Positions 44,342-52,971 of a DNA stretch of 64,000 nucleotides are shown here, piece after piece; within the stretch, counting starts at the first letter, position 1; each line of letters begins with the position of its first letter. The notes under the pieces were generated by a model that was not told the DNA's origin, did not search any database, and saw only the letters and a list, made by a program, of their open reading frames with translations. The translations under genes were made by a program, and so were the position numbers. The stretch spans positions 1 to 64,000 of the forward strand of contig JAMPGY010000015.1 of the NCBI GenBank assembly GCA_023663705.1, given 5' to 3'. This DNA comes from Clostridium sp. Its GTDB lineage: Bacteria > Bacteroidota > Bacteroidia > Bacteroidales > Bacteroidaceae.

Positions 44342-45796
44342 ATGGTAACATTTTGTGTGGCGCTTGTAGCACTGGTAGTGGGATACCTCCTCTATGGTGC
44401 TTTTGTGGAAAGGGTGTTCGGGGCGGACGGTGCCCGTCAGACTCCCTGTTTCACCCGTCAGGATGGTGTGGACTATATACCCATGCCCACATGGAAAGTC
44501 TTTCTCATACAGTTTCTCAATATAGCCGGCACGGGACCTATTTTCGGTGCCATATTGGGTATACTCTACGGCCCGGCCGCCTATCTGTGGATTGTGCTGG
44601 GGTGCATTTTTGCCGGTGCTGTCCACGATTATCTCTCAGGCATGATCTCCATCCGCAAGGGGGGAGCCAGTCTGCCGGAGATCGTGGGCGATGAACTGGG
44701 TGCCGGGGTGCGCCAGTTGATGCGCGTGTTTTCGCTGATTCTGATGGTGCTGGTGGGCACGGTGTTTGTCAAGACACCGGCGGGACTGCTGGAGTCCATG
44801 ACGGCCGGTTGGGGGATGTTTGGAACGGCGGGTTTCTGGGCCATCATCATCTTTGTCTACTACATCTTGGCCACATTGCTCCCCATTGATGCTCTTATCG
44901 GCCGTATCTATCCTGTCTTCGGTCTGGCGCTACTCATCATGGCCGTAGGTGTGCTCTACGGCATATTCGCTCACGATGGCTGGATGCCCGGGTTGCCTGA
45001 AGCCTTCACCGGTCATCACCCCAATCCGGAACTGTCTGTTTTTCCCATGCTGTTCATCACTATCGCCTGTGGCGCCATCAGCGGTTTCCATGCCACACAG
45101 AGTCCCATGATGGCCCGTTGCATGAAGAACGAGCGGCTGGGGCGCCCCGTGTTCTACGGAGCAATGATTACCGAAGGCGTGGTGGCCTTGATATGGGCGG
45201 CTGCAGCCATTAAGTTTGCCGGCGGGTACGAACAGTTGGCTGCCACAATGGCTCCCGGCGGAAAGTCCAATCCCGCCATCATTGTCAACCTGATCTGCCG
45301 CAATTGGCTGGGTACGGTGGGTGCCGTGCTGGCCATACTCGGTGTGGTGGCTGCCCCGATTACTTCCGGTGATACGGCTTTCCGGTGCGCCCGTCTGATA
45401 ACCTCCGATTTTCTCCGCTACGGACAGCACACCATCGGGCGTCGCCTGCTGGTGTCGATCCCCATATTCGTGATAGCCGCCGTGCTGATAAACATCAACT
45501 TCGACGTGCTGTGGCGCTATTTCGCCTGGTTCAACCAGACGCTGTCCATCTTCACCCTGTGGGCGGTGACCGTGTGGCTGGCCCGTCGGCACAAGAATTT
45601 CTATGTGGCTTTGGTTCCGGCTCTGTTCATGACCTGCATCTGCACGTCGTACATTTTGGTGGCTCCGGAGGGGCTTCAGCTCTCCCGTGCTGCGGGTGGA
45701 ACGGGTGGACTTCTGGTGTCCGTGATCATGCTGGTGCTGTTTGTCCGTTGGTATCGTATGCTTAAAAACACTTCAAAATGGGACGTCGTAAGATAA
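44342..45796 (+). CDS. cstA: CstA/BtsT-type carbon starvation transporter
   Basis: 484 residues with about thirteen membrane segments. QFLNIAGTGPIFGAILGILYGP, HDYLSGMISIRKGGASLPEI and ISGFHATQSPMMARCMKNE are the signature blocks of the CstA family, whose characterised members import pyruvate or peptides. Shorter than E. coli CstA, similar to other Bacteroidota forms. Its last codons overlap a small two-helix protein by 19 nt, which may be an accessory subunit in the manner of YbdD/YjiX, though unrelated in sequence. Confidence 0.9.
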   Translation: MVTFCVALVALVVGYLLYGAFVERVFGADGARQTPCFTRQDGVDYIPMPTWKVFLIQFLNIAGTGPIFGAILGILYGPAAYLWIVLGCIFAGAVHDYLSGMISIRKGGASLPEIVGDELGAGVRQLMRVFSLILMVLVGTVFVKTPAGLLESMTAGWGMFGTAGFWAIIIFVYYILATLLPIDALIGRIYPVFGLALLIMAVGVLYGIFAHDGWMPGLPEAFTGHHPNPELSVFPMLFITIACGAISGFHATQSPMMARCMKNERLGRPVFYGAMITEGVVALIWAAAAIKFAGGYEQLAATMAPGGKSNPAIIVNLICRNWLGTVGAVLAILGVVAAPITSGDTAFRCARLITSDFLRYGQHTIGRRLLVSIPIFVIAAVLININFDVLWRYFAWFNQTLSIFTLWAVTVWLARRHKNFYVALVPALFMTCICTSYILVAPEGLQLSRAAGGTGGLLVSVIMLVLFVRWYRMLKNTSKWDVVR

Positions 45797-46020
45797 GAAA
45801 ATCCGTGTGGATGCCTTGGGCTCTTGCGGTCTATTCGGCAGGCATGTATGCGTGGTTCATTCCGCGCGGCAATGCCTCCCCTACGGAGATTGCAGTCACT
45901 GTGGGGCTGAATGCGGTGGTCATTGTGCTTTTGTGGTTGCTCTATCGCAAGAAAGAACAACTGGAAGCGCGCAGGGAGGACGGGCTGGACGAGCGCCGTG
46001 CCCGGGAGAACGGGAAATAG
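45778..46020 (+). CDS. small two-helix membrane protein overlapping cstA
   Basis: 80 residues: basic N-terminus, hydrophobic segments about 11-27 and 38-56, then a highly charged tail (RKKEQLEARREDGLDERRA). It starts inside the end of cstA (19-nt overlap, different frame), so it is translationally coupled to it. Not a known family to me. A partner or stabiliser of the transporter is inferred from overlap only. Confidence 0.65.
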   Translation: MGRRKIRKSVWMPWALAVYSAGMYAWFIPRGNASPTEIAVTVGLNAVVIVLLWLLYRKKEQLEARREDGLDERRARENGK

Positions 46021-46077
46021 AACGGAATGCGGGATGATCTTCCGCAACGAGTAATAAACAAAAAAACAGAAAGAACA

Positions 46078-46557
46078 ATGATGAAGAAATTGATGTTTAC
46101 TTTGCTGCTGATGGCAGTGACGTTGAGTGCAAACGCTCAGTTTGAGAAGAAAAAGACCTATGTGTCCACCTCTCTTTCCGGACTGAGTCTCTCGTATAGC
46201 GATAAGGAGAAGACCGTGTTCGGTCTGGAGGCTATGGGCGGTTATTTTATCGAAGACTCATGGATGTTGTATGGAAAACTCTCCTACGGACACACTAACC
46301 ATACCGATGACTTTTCCGCCGGAGTGGGAGGACGTTACTATTTCACACAGAACGGAATCTATCTGGGGGCCGGCCTGCAGTATGAGCATATGACCACCAA
46401 TATCAACAACGTGCAGTTGTGTCCTGAAGTGGGCTACGCTTTTTTCATCAATCACTTCCTCACGATAGAACCTGCCGTTTACTACAACATGAGTCTCAAT
46501 GACTTTGCTCATGGCAGCAAGGTGGGGTTGAAGATCGGACTGGGTTTCTACTTCTGA
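46078..46557 (+). CDS. small outer-membrane beta-barrel protein
   Basis: 159 residues from MMKKLMFTLLLMAVTLSANAQ (signal peptide cut after Ala-Gln). The mature part has about eight alternating strands (GLSLSYSDKEKTVFGLEAMGGYF, WMLYGKLSYGHTNH, GVGGRYYFTQNGIYLGAGLQY) and ends in Phe (KIGLGFYF), as OmpX/OmpA-type barrels do. Weak Asn/His loops. Function unknown. Confidence 0.8.
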   Translation: MMKKLMFTLLLMAVTLSANAQFEKKKTYVSTSLSGLSLSYSDKEKTVFGLEAMGGYFIEDSWMLYGKLSYGHTNHTDDFSAGVGGRYYFTQNGIYLGAGLQYEHMTTNINNVQLCPEVGYAFFINHFLTIEPAVYYNMSLNDFAHGSKVGLKIGLGFYF

Positions 46558-46594
46558 AGTCCTGTAAAGAACCCTAATCAAACCTAACATACGT

Positions 46595-48586
46595 ATGAAA
46601 ACAAATTTAAGTTCACAAATCACGCTGAACCGTGTGTCACCCCGCTACTACAAGCCCGCGGACGATATCGAGCGTTCGGTGCTGACCCGTCTGGAAAAGA
46701 TTCCGACGGACATATACGAGTCGCAGGAAGAAGGCTCGCGCAGGGTTGCCGACGAGATAGCCCGCACTATCGTGGAAAAGCAACAGAAGGGCGAGACCTG
46801 CGTGCTGGCTTTGGCCGGCGGTAATTCACCAATGGATCTTTTAGCCTGCTTGATCGGTAAGCACGATCGGGGCGAACTCAGTTTTAAGAACGTGGTGGTG
46901 TTTGTCGTGTATGAATACTATCCCTTGGAGCCGGAAGCCGCATACAGCAACTACCAGACCTTGCACGAGTACTTCCTGAGCCGGGTGGACATTGCTCCCG
47001 AAAATATCCACACCCCCGACAGCACCATCGCACAGACGCAGGTGATGGGATTCTGCAATGCCTACGAGCAGCAGATAGCCGACTGCGGGGGCATAGACAT
47101 AGCGCTGCTCGGCGTTGGCCAGATGGGCAACATCGCTTTCAACCAGGCCGGATCTCCGTTCAATTCCCGCACCCGCCTGGTGCTGCTCGAGAACACCTCG
47201 CGCAATGATGCCGCCAAGGTGTTCGGTGGCATGGAAAACGTGCCTCCCTGTTCCATCACCATGGGAGTGGGCACTCTGCTTGCCGCACGCTGCATCTATC
47301 TCTTTGCTTGGGGCGAGGAGAAGGCCGAAGTGGTGAAACAGGCCGTGGAAGGCAATCCCACCGACACACTGTCGGCCTCCTTCCTGCAGTTGCACAACAA
47401 TGCCCGTGTGGTGACCGATCTGGGAGCGGCCGGCCATTTGACCCGCATTCAGCGTCCCTGGCTGGTGACCTCGTGCGAGTGGAACGACAAACTGATACGC
47501 AGCGCCATCGTCTGGTTGTGCGGACAGACCGGAAAACCCATTCTCAAGCTCACCAACAAGGACTACAACGAGAACGGACTGGGTGAGTTGCTTGCCCTTT
47601 ACGGGTCGGCCTACGACGTGAACATACGCATCTTCAACGATTTGCAGCACACCATCACCGGATGGCCCGGTGGAAAGCCCGATGCCGATGACACACATCG
47701 TCCCGAGCGCGCCAAGCCCTATCCCAAGCGGGTGGTTATCTTCTCGCCTCATCCCGATGATGATGTCATTTCCATGGGCGGAACGCTGCAGCGGCTGGTG
47801 AAGCAGAAACACGAGGTACATGTGGCCTACGAGACTTCCGGCAATATCGCCGTAGGCGATGAGGAGGTGATTCGTTTCCTCCATTTCATCAACGGCTTCA
47901 ACCAGTTGTTTGACGGAGGTTCCAACGCTGTCATCAACACCAAGTACGCCGAGATACGTAAATTCCTGGCCGAAAAGAAATCCAACGACATGGACACGCG
48001 CGATATACTGACCATCAAGGGACTCATCCGCCGTGGCGAGGCACGCACGGCCAGCACCTACAGCGGAATACCGCTCAATCGCGTGCACTTCCTCGACTTG
48101 CCGTTCTACGAGACCGGCAGGATTCAGAAGAATCCCCTCGGTGAGGCCGATGTGGAGATCGTGCGCAACCTCTTGCGTGAGGTGCGTCCGCATCAGATCT
48201 TTGTGGCCGGTGATCTGGCCGATCCGCATGGAACGCATCGCGTGTGTACCGACGCCGTGTTTGCCGCCATAGATCTGGAGAAAGAGGCCGGTGCCGAATG
48301 GATCAAGGAATGCCGCATCTGGATGTATCGCGGGGCATGGGCCGAATGGGAGATCGAAAATATAGAGATGGTTGTACCCATCAGTCCCGAAGAATTGCGG
48401 GCAAAGCGGAATGCCATCCTCAAACATCAGTCGCAAATGGAGAGCGCACCGTTCCTGGGCAATGACGAACGCTTGTTCTGGCAACGTTCCGAGGATCGTA
48501 ACCACGCTACTGCCGAATTGTACAAAAATCTTGGTTTGGCTGCCTATGAGGCCATGGAGGCCTTTGTGGAGTACATACCATTGTAA
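46595..48586 (+). CDS. NagB-like / PIG-L deacetylase fusion, NagB half without usual catalytic residues
   Basis: 663 residues. The N-terminal half (about 40-290) is a NagB/6-phosphogluconolactonase fold; the C-terminal half is a PIG-L/LmbE deacetylase with PHPDD (385-389) and the second zinc motif HGTH (545-548). Compared with E. coli NagB, Asp72 is Tyr106 (VVYEYYPL), and in GQMGNIAFNQ Asp141, His143 and Glu148 are Met177, Asn179 and Gln184. The deaminase reaction is therefore unlikely, while the deacetylase half looks intact. Relatives are often annotated glucosamine-6-phosphate deaminase. It may deacetylate an amino sugar while the NagB half binds the sugar phosphate. Confidence 0.85.
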   Translation: MKTNLSSQITLNRVSPRYYKPADDIERSVLTRLEKIPTDIYESQEEGSRRVADEIARTIVEKQQKGETCVLALAGGNSPMDLLACLIGKHDRGELSFKNVVVFVVYEYYPLEPEAAYSNYQTLHEYFLSRVDIAPENIHTPDSTIAQTQVMGFCNAYEQQIADCGGIDIALLGVGQMGNIAFNQAGSPFNSRTRLVLLENTSRNDAAKVFGGMENVPPCSITMGVGTLLAARCIYLFAWGEEKAEVVKQAVEGNPTDTLSASFLQLHNNARVVTDLGAAGHLTRIQRPWLVTSCEWNDKLIRSAIVWLCGQTGKPILKLTNKDYNENGLGELLALYGSAYDVNIRIFNDLQHTITGWPGGKPDADDTHRPERAKPYPKRVVIFSPHPDDDVISMGGTLQRLVKQKHEVHVAYETSGNIAVGDEEVIRFLHFINGFNQLFDGGSNAVINTKYAEIRKFLAEKKSNDMDTRDILTIKGLIRRGEARTASTYSGIPLNRVHFLDLPFYETGRIQKNPLGEADVEIVRNLLREVRPHQIFVAGDLADPHGTHRVCTDAVFAAIDLEKEAGAEWIKECRIWMYRGAWAEWEIENIEMVVPISPEELRAKRNAILKHQSQMESAPFLGNDERLFWQRSEDRNHATAELYKNLGLAAYEAMEAFVEYIPL

Positions 48587-48646
48587 TAATAGATTATTGA
48601 CAGAAGCGTATTCACCTGTCCGCGAGGGATAGGATGTTTACACAGG

Positions 48647-48674
48647 ATCGCCTTGTCCGTGAGGACAGGGCGAT
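48647..48674 (+). terminator. hairpin after NagB/PIG-L gene
   Basis: ATCGCCTTGTCC (48647-48658) pairs with GGACAGGGCGAT (48663-48674) with one G-T pair; a short TTGTT follows. Probable terminator; the HAD gene starts about 100 nt later. Confidence 0.6.
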
Positions 48675-48777
48675 TTGTTGAAACGCAAGCAACCGGGTGA
48701 AGAACGTGCTGTGCTACGGGATGACTGGAGGGAGATTCCGGAATGGAGAAAAGAAACTGAAAAAATAACATAAGTAG

Positions 48778-49455
48778 ATGGACAATATGAACAAGATACA
48801 TAATCTGATATTTGATTTCGACGGAACACTGATGGACACGGCTCCGCTGATTCTGGCCACGATGCGGGAGACCATTGGCCGGATGGGGTTTCCGGTGCCT
48901 GATGAGGCTGCCTGCCGTGCCACGATCGGTCTGCGGCTGGAGGATATTCCCGCCCGTTTGTTGCCCGGCCGGCCGGAGTGTGGCGGGCGTTATGCCGCGC
49001 TCTACCGCGATGTCTTTTCCCGATTGCGCAGTGAGATCAGGCCGGTTTTGTTTCCCCGGGTGACGGAAACGCTCGACCGTTTGCAGCGGAAAGGTTTTGC
49101 CATGGCGGTGGCCAGCAGCCGGGGGCATGAATCGCTCGACGGACTTGTTGCGGACTACGGACTGGAGGGCTTTTTCTGTATGGTGATCGGTGGCGACGAT
49201 GTGAAGGAGGGGAAGCCTTCGCCCGAACCTGTGCTCCGTATCTGCGACAGGATGGGGTGGAAGCCGGCCGAAACACTTGTGGTGGGAGATGCTGACGTGG
49301 ATATACGGATGGGACGTGCGGCCGGCTGCACCACTTGCGGAGTCACTTATGGCAATGGGACGGTGGAGCAGTTGCGTGCGGCGGGAGCACATCACCTCCT
49401 GTCCGGAATAGAGGAATTGTGTGATGTGATGCGAAAGATGAACCTTAAGGCGTAA
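48778..49455 (+). CDS. HAD-family phosphatase (phosphoglycolate-phosphatase-like)
   Basis: 225 residues. HAD motif I DFDGT (13-17, nucleophile Asp13), motif II in VASSRGH, motif III Lys in EGKPSPEPVL and motif IV GDADVDI. The four-helix cap after motif I marks subclass I (GPH/PgmB-like). Substrate not predictable. Residue 4 (Met at 48787) is an alternative start. Confidence 0.88.
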   Translation: MDNMNKIHNLIFDFDGTLMDTAPLILATMRETIGRMGFPVPDEAACRATIGLRLEDIPARLLPGRPECGGRYAALYRDVFSRLRSEIRPVLFPRVTETLDRLQRKGFAMAVASSRGHESLDGLVADYGLEGFFCMVIGGDDVKEGKPSPEPVLRICDRMGWKPAETLVVGDADVDIRMGRAAGCTTCGVTYGNGTVEQLRAAGAHHLLSGIEELCDVMRKMNLKA

Positions 49456-49479
49456 ACCCGGTCTGTGGGCATTACGTGA

Positions 49480-49533
49480 CAATCCCCCTTGCAGTCAGTC
49501 GGCCGATAGGCCGATGGCATGCAAGGGGGATTG
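49480..49533. terminator. bidirectional terminator between HAD and DPP-IV genes
   Basis: CAATCCCCCTTGCA (49480-49493) and TGCAAGGGGGATTG (49520-49533) form a perfect 14-bp stem, extended by inner TCGGCC/GGCCGA. Lies between two converging stops. Confidence 0.82.
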
Positions 49534-49577
49534 GGGTCTCTGTACGTTTTATGCCGGCTGTGGCAGGTCGGCACGGG

Positions 49578-51779
49578 CTACTTCAGTTCCCGGTTGAAGA
49601 AGTCGGCCATGCTGGTGAACAGGTGGATGCGGGTGTTGCCGCCGTAGATGCTGTGATTGCGGTTGGCATAGGGCAACATCATGAAGTATTTGTCAGCCTG
49701 TACCAAGGCATCGGCATATTCCATCACATTGCGGAAATGCACATTGTCATCGGCCGTGCCGTGGCAGATGAGCAGCTTGCCGTGGAGCTTCGGGGCGCGT
49801 GTGATGGGATTGCGGTCATAGCCCGAGGGATTCTCCTGCGGGGTGCGCATGAAACGCTCGGTGTATACCGTGTCGTAGAAGCGGAAGTTGGTGGGCGGTG
49901 CCACGGCTACGCCGGCGGCAAACACGGGGCGTCCCTCACTCATGCTCATCAGTGTGTTGAATCCGCCGAAACTCCAGCCCCAGATGCCGATGTGTTCCTT
50001 GTCCACATAAGGCAACGAACTCAGATAAATGGCTGTCTCCACCTGGTCTTTCGATTCCAGATCTCCCAGATTCAGATAGGTACACTTCTCGAAAGCAGCG
50101 CCGCGGCCGCCTGTGCCTCGTCCGTCCACACACACCATCACGAAGTCCTGCTGCGCCATGTATTGCTCGAAGAGCGTGCCTGTCATCTGACCGGTGTACC
50201 ACGAGTCGAGCACCTGCTGCGAACCGGGACCGCTGTATTGGAACAGGATGACGGGATACTTGCGCGAGGCATCGAAGTGGGGCGGCTTCACCATATATCC
50301 GTTCAGTTCCACGCCTTCGCCGGTCTTGAACGTGAAAAATTCGCGTTTGCCCAGTTTCACTTCGGCCAACCGTTCCTTCAGTGCACTATTGTTCACGAGC
50401 ACTTTAAGTGTTTTGCCCCGGTTGTCGCACAGCGAGGTGACGGGTGGCGTGTCGATGTTGGAATATACATTCATGTAGTATTTCAGGTTCTTGCTGAAGA
50501 TGGCCTGATTGGTTCCGCTTTCAGCCGATAGTTTCACGGTTTTGCCCTTGGCGTCGGTCTTGTAGACGGCCCGGCGCATCGGACTCTCGGCGGTGGAGGC
50601 GTAATAGCAGTCTCCGGTCTTCTCGTCGTAGCCGTAGAAGTCCGTCACGACGAAATTGCCTTTTGTGAGCTGGCGCACCAATGTGCCGTTCAGGTTGTAG
50701 AGATAGAGGTGGTTGTAGCCGTCCCGTTCGCTGGCCAGGATGAAATACTTACCGTAGAAAGGAGTCTGCTCATAGGCCCGCTCGGTGATGTACTTGTCCA
50801 CATTGTCGCGCACAATCAGTTTGCATTCAGTGGAGCGCGGGTTGGCCATAAAAATCTCCAGTTTGTCCTGATGGCGGTTGAGCGTGTAGACGGCCAGTTT
50901 GTCGGCCTCGTCGGTGAACTTGATGCGGGGGATGTAGCCGTCGGCATCCATGGGCAACTTGATCTGGCGCGTGACACGGCTCTTGATGTCGAACGTGTGG
51001 AGCGTGACGCTGGAGTTGTCCACTCCGGCCATGGGGTACTTGTATTCATAGCGCCCGGGATATTCGGCATACTCGCTGCGCGTGGGGTTGCTGCTCTTGT
51101 AGAGCGGGAAGGAGAAGAGGGGCACACGGCTCTCGTCGTAGCGCACCCAGGCAATCATGGTGTTGTCGGCATTGAAGTCGAACACGCGGTCGTTGCTGAA
51201 CTCCTCCTCGTTCACCCAGTCGGGTATACCGTTGATCACCTCGTTGAATTTTCCGTCCTTGGTGATCTGGCTCTCGCTGTTGTTGAAGAGTAGCTTCACC
51301 AGAAACAGGTTGTTGTTCCTCACGAAGGCCACCATATTGCCGTCGCGTGAGAACAACGGAACCTGTTGCGGACCGTTGGCCGACAGCGGTGCCAAAGTCT
51401 TGTTGCGCACATTGTAAATATAGTAGACGGCGGTGAACGAATGGCGATAGATGGATGCTGTCTCCGTCTGTATCAGGATGTTGCTCTCATCGGGTGACAT
51501 GATGTAGCCGTCGATGCGGTTCAGTTTGATGTTTTTTGCCGTAGCCACGTCAAACAGCACACCGGTCTGTTCTCCGTTGCGGAATGAACGGGAGATGATT
51601 TGTGTGCGGTCGGGACTCAATTGCGAATAATGCTCTCCGTCGTTCATGGGATTTACCCCGCTGATGCGCTCGGCGTAATAGCGGCCGTTGCACAGGTCTC
51701 TCAGGTTTAATGTCGTGGCGGCCTGCATAGGCAGGAGGGTCAGCAGTCCGAGTAGCCACAGGCTGATTTTCTTTTTCAT
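49578..51779 (-). CDS. dipeptidyl peptidase IV-like S9 peptidase
   Basis: 733 residues from ATG 51777-51779 (MKKKISLWLLGLLTLLPMQA, signal peptide). N-terminal DPP-IV beta-propeller (NGRYYAERISGVNPMNDGEHY) and C-terminal alpha/beta-hydrolase with the triad Ser in GWSFGGF (about 600), Asp in GTADDNVHF (about 676) and His in NRNHSIYGG (about 708). Removes Xaa-Pro dipeptides in periplasm or at the surface. Has its own -7 box at 51827-51834. Confidence 0.93.
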   Translation of the reverse strand: MKKKISLWLLGLLTLLPMQAATTLNLRDLCNGRYYAERISGVNPMNDGEHYSQLSPDRTQIISRSFRNGEQTGVLFDVATAKNIKLNRIDGYIMSPDESNILIQTETASIYRHSFTAVYYIYNVRNKTLAPLSANGPQQVPLFSRDGNMVAFVRNNNLFLVKLLFNNSESQITKDGKFNEVINGIPDWVNEEEFSNDRVFDFNADNTMIAWVRYDESRVPLFSFPLYKSSNPTRSEYAEYPGRYEYKYPMAGVDNSSVTLHTFDIKSRVTRQIKLPMDADGYIPRIKFTDEADKLAVYTLNRHQDKLEIFMANPRSTECKLIVRDNVDKYITERAYEQTPFYGKYFILASERDGYNHLYLYNLNGTLVRQLTKGNFVVTDFYGYDEKTGDCYYASTAESPMRRAVYKTDAKGKTVKLSAESGTNQAIFSKNLKYYMNVYSNIDTPPVTSLCDNRGKTLKVLVNNSALKERLAEVKLGKREFFTFKTGEGVELNGYMVKPPHFDASRKYPVILFQYSGPGSQQVLDSWYTGQMTGTLFEQYMAQQDFVMVCVDGRGTGGRGAAFEKCTYLNLGDLESKDQVETAIYLSSLPYVDKEHIGIWGWSFGGFNTLMSMSEGRPVFAAGVAVAPPTNFRFYDTVYTERFMRTPQENPSGYDRNPITRAPKLHGKLLICHGTADDNVHFRNVMEYADALVQADKYFMMLPYANRNHSIYGGNTRIHLFTSMADFFNRELK

Positions 51780-51826
51780 ATATCTTCTTGGTTTAATGTT
51801 TTTCATTCCTGGACAGAACATATGGA

Positions 51827-51834
51827 CAAAGATA
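51827..51834 (-). promoter_or_regulatory. -7 box of the DPP-IV-like gene
   Basis: Minus-strand TATCTTTG, 48 nt before the ATG at 51779. Confidence 0.6.
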
Positions 51835-51900
51835 ATGCAAATTGAGAGCAAAACCATCAAGCTTGCTTGAATGTTTTGCCGAAATACAGCTTATCTTGCC

Positions 51901-51926
51901 CAAAGATAGTTTTTTTTCTATCTTTG
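51901..51926. promoter_or_regulatory. palindromic back-to-back -7 boxes upstream of radical SAM gene
   Basis: CAAAGATAG (51901-51909) and CTATCTTTG (51918-51926) are perfect mirror copies around eight T. The right copy is the promoter of the radical SAM gene (ATG 51950); the left reads outward on the minus strand. Either a bidirectional promoter or a hairpin at the start of the transcript. Confidence 0.55.
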
Positions 51927-51949
51927 TCCACCTATATCAATGAAAAAGA

Positions 51950-52876
51950 ATGGTACCTCAGGCGCTTTATTACGATTTGGGAACTTATCTGCGCAGTGTA
52001 TTTCCCTGCAAGGTGCAGAAAATATCGCTCAATGCCGGTTTCACCTGTCCCAACCGCGACGGAACCAAGGGATGGGGAGGGTGTACGTACTGCAATAACC
52101 AAACGTTCAATCCCGATTATTGCCGCACGGAGAAGAGTGTGACGCAACAGTTGGAGGAGGGAAAGGCGTTTTTCCGGCGCAAGTATCCGGACATGAAGTA
52201 TCTGGCTTACTTTCAGGCCTACACCAACACGTATGGCGAGACCGACAGACTCATGCGCATGTATGAGGAGGCGCTGGTCGTGGAGGACGTGGTGGGGCTG
52301 GTGATCGGCACGCGTCCCGACTGCATGCCCGACTGCTTGCTCGACCGCCTGGCCGAACTGAACAACCGCACGTTTCTGTTGGTGGAATACGGGATAGAGA
52401 GCACGGACGACCATACGTTGAGGCGTATCAACCGCGGGCATACGTATGCCGAGGCTGTGGAGGCTGTGCAACGCACCGCCGCACGGGGTATCCGCACGGG
52501 GGCACATGTTATTCTCGGATTGCCGAGCGAGAGCCGGGAGGGATTGCTCCGGTCTCCCCGCCTGCTGTCGGGATTGCCGCTCACCACACTCAAACTGCAT
52601 CAGTTGCAACTCATCCGCGGTACGCGTATGGCACACGAATACGAACAATGCCCGGCATCGTTTCATCTCTATACCGCCGACGAATACATCGAGCTGGTGA
52701 TAGACTACGTGGAGCGTTTGCGTCCGGATCTGGTGCTGGAACGTTTCGTGTCGCAGTCTCCCCGCGAACTGCTCATCGCGCCCGACTGGGGGTTGAAAAA
52801 TTATGAGTTCACCGAGCGTGTGAAGCGTCGCATGAGGGAGCGTGGAGCCTGGCAGGGACGGTTGGCGGAAAAGTGA
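51950..52876 (+). CDS. TIGR01212 family radical SAM protein (YhcC-like)
   Basis: 308 residues. CPNRDGTKGWGGCTYC holds Cys33, Cys45 and Cys48 in the Cx11Cx2C spacing of the TIGR01212 subgroup. LNAGFTCPNRDG, FLLVEYGIESTDD and ARGIRTGAHVILGLP complete the TIM-barrel. Members are related to Elp3-type proteins without its acetyltransferase half; the substrate is unknown, possibly tRNA. Confidence 0.9.
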   Translation: MVPQALYYDLGTYLRSVFPCKVQKISLNAGFTCPNRDGTKGWGGCTYCNNQTFNPDYCRTEKSVTQQLEEGKAFFRRKYPDMKYLAYFQAYTNTYGETDRLMRMYEEALVVEDVVGLVIGTRPDCMPDCLLDRLAELNNRTFLLVEYGIESTDDHTLRRINRGHTYAEAVEAVQRTAARGIRTGAHVILGLPSESREGLLRSPRLLSGLPLTTLKLHQLQLIRGTRMAHEYEQCPASFHLYTADEYIELVIDYVERLRPDLVLERFVSQSPRELLIAPDWGLKNYEFTERVKRRMRERGAWQGRLAEK

Positions 52877-52919
52877 GGAAAGAGATGCCCCATTTTATAT
52901 ACTATTAAGGAAAAAAGGC

Positions 52920-52927
52920 TATCTTTG
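52920..52927 (+). promoter_or_regulatory. -7 box of GH105-DUF4861 gene
   Basis: Plus-strand TATCTTTG, 45 nt before the ATG at 52972. Confidence 0.6.
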
Positions 52928-52971
52928 TTCCCGACAGATTTTTACAGAAAAACAAACTTAAAATAAACACG

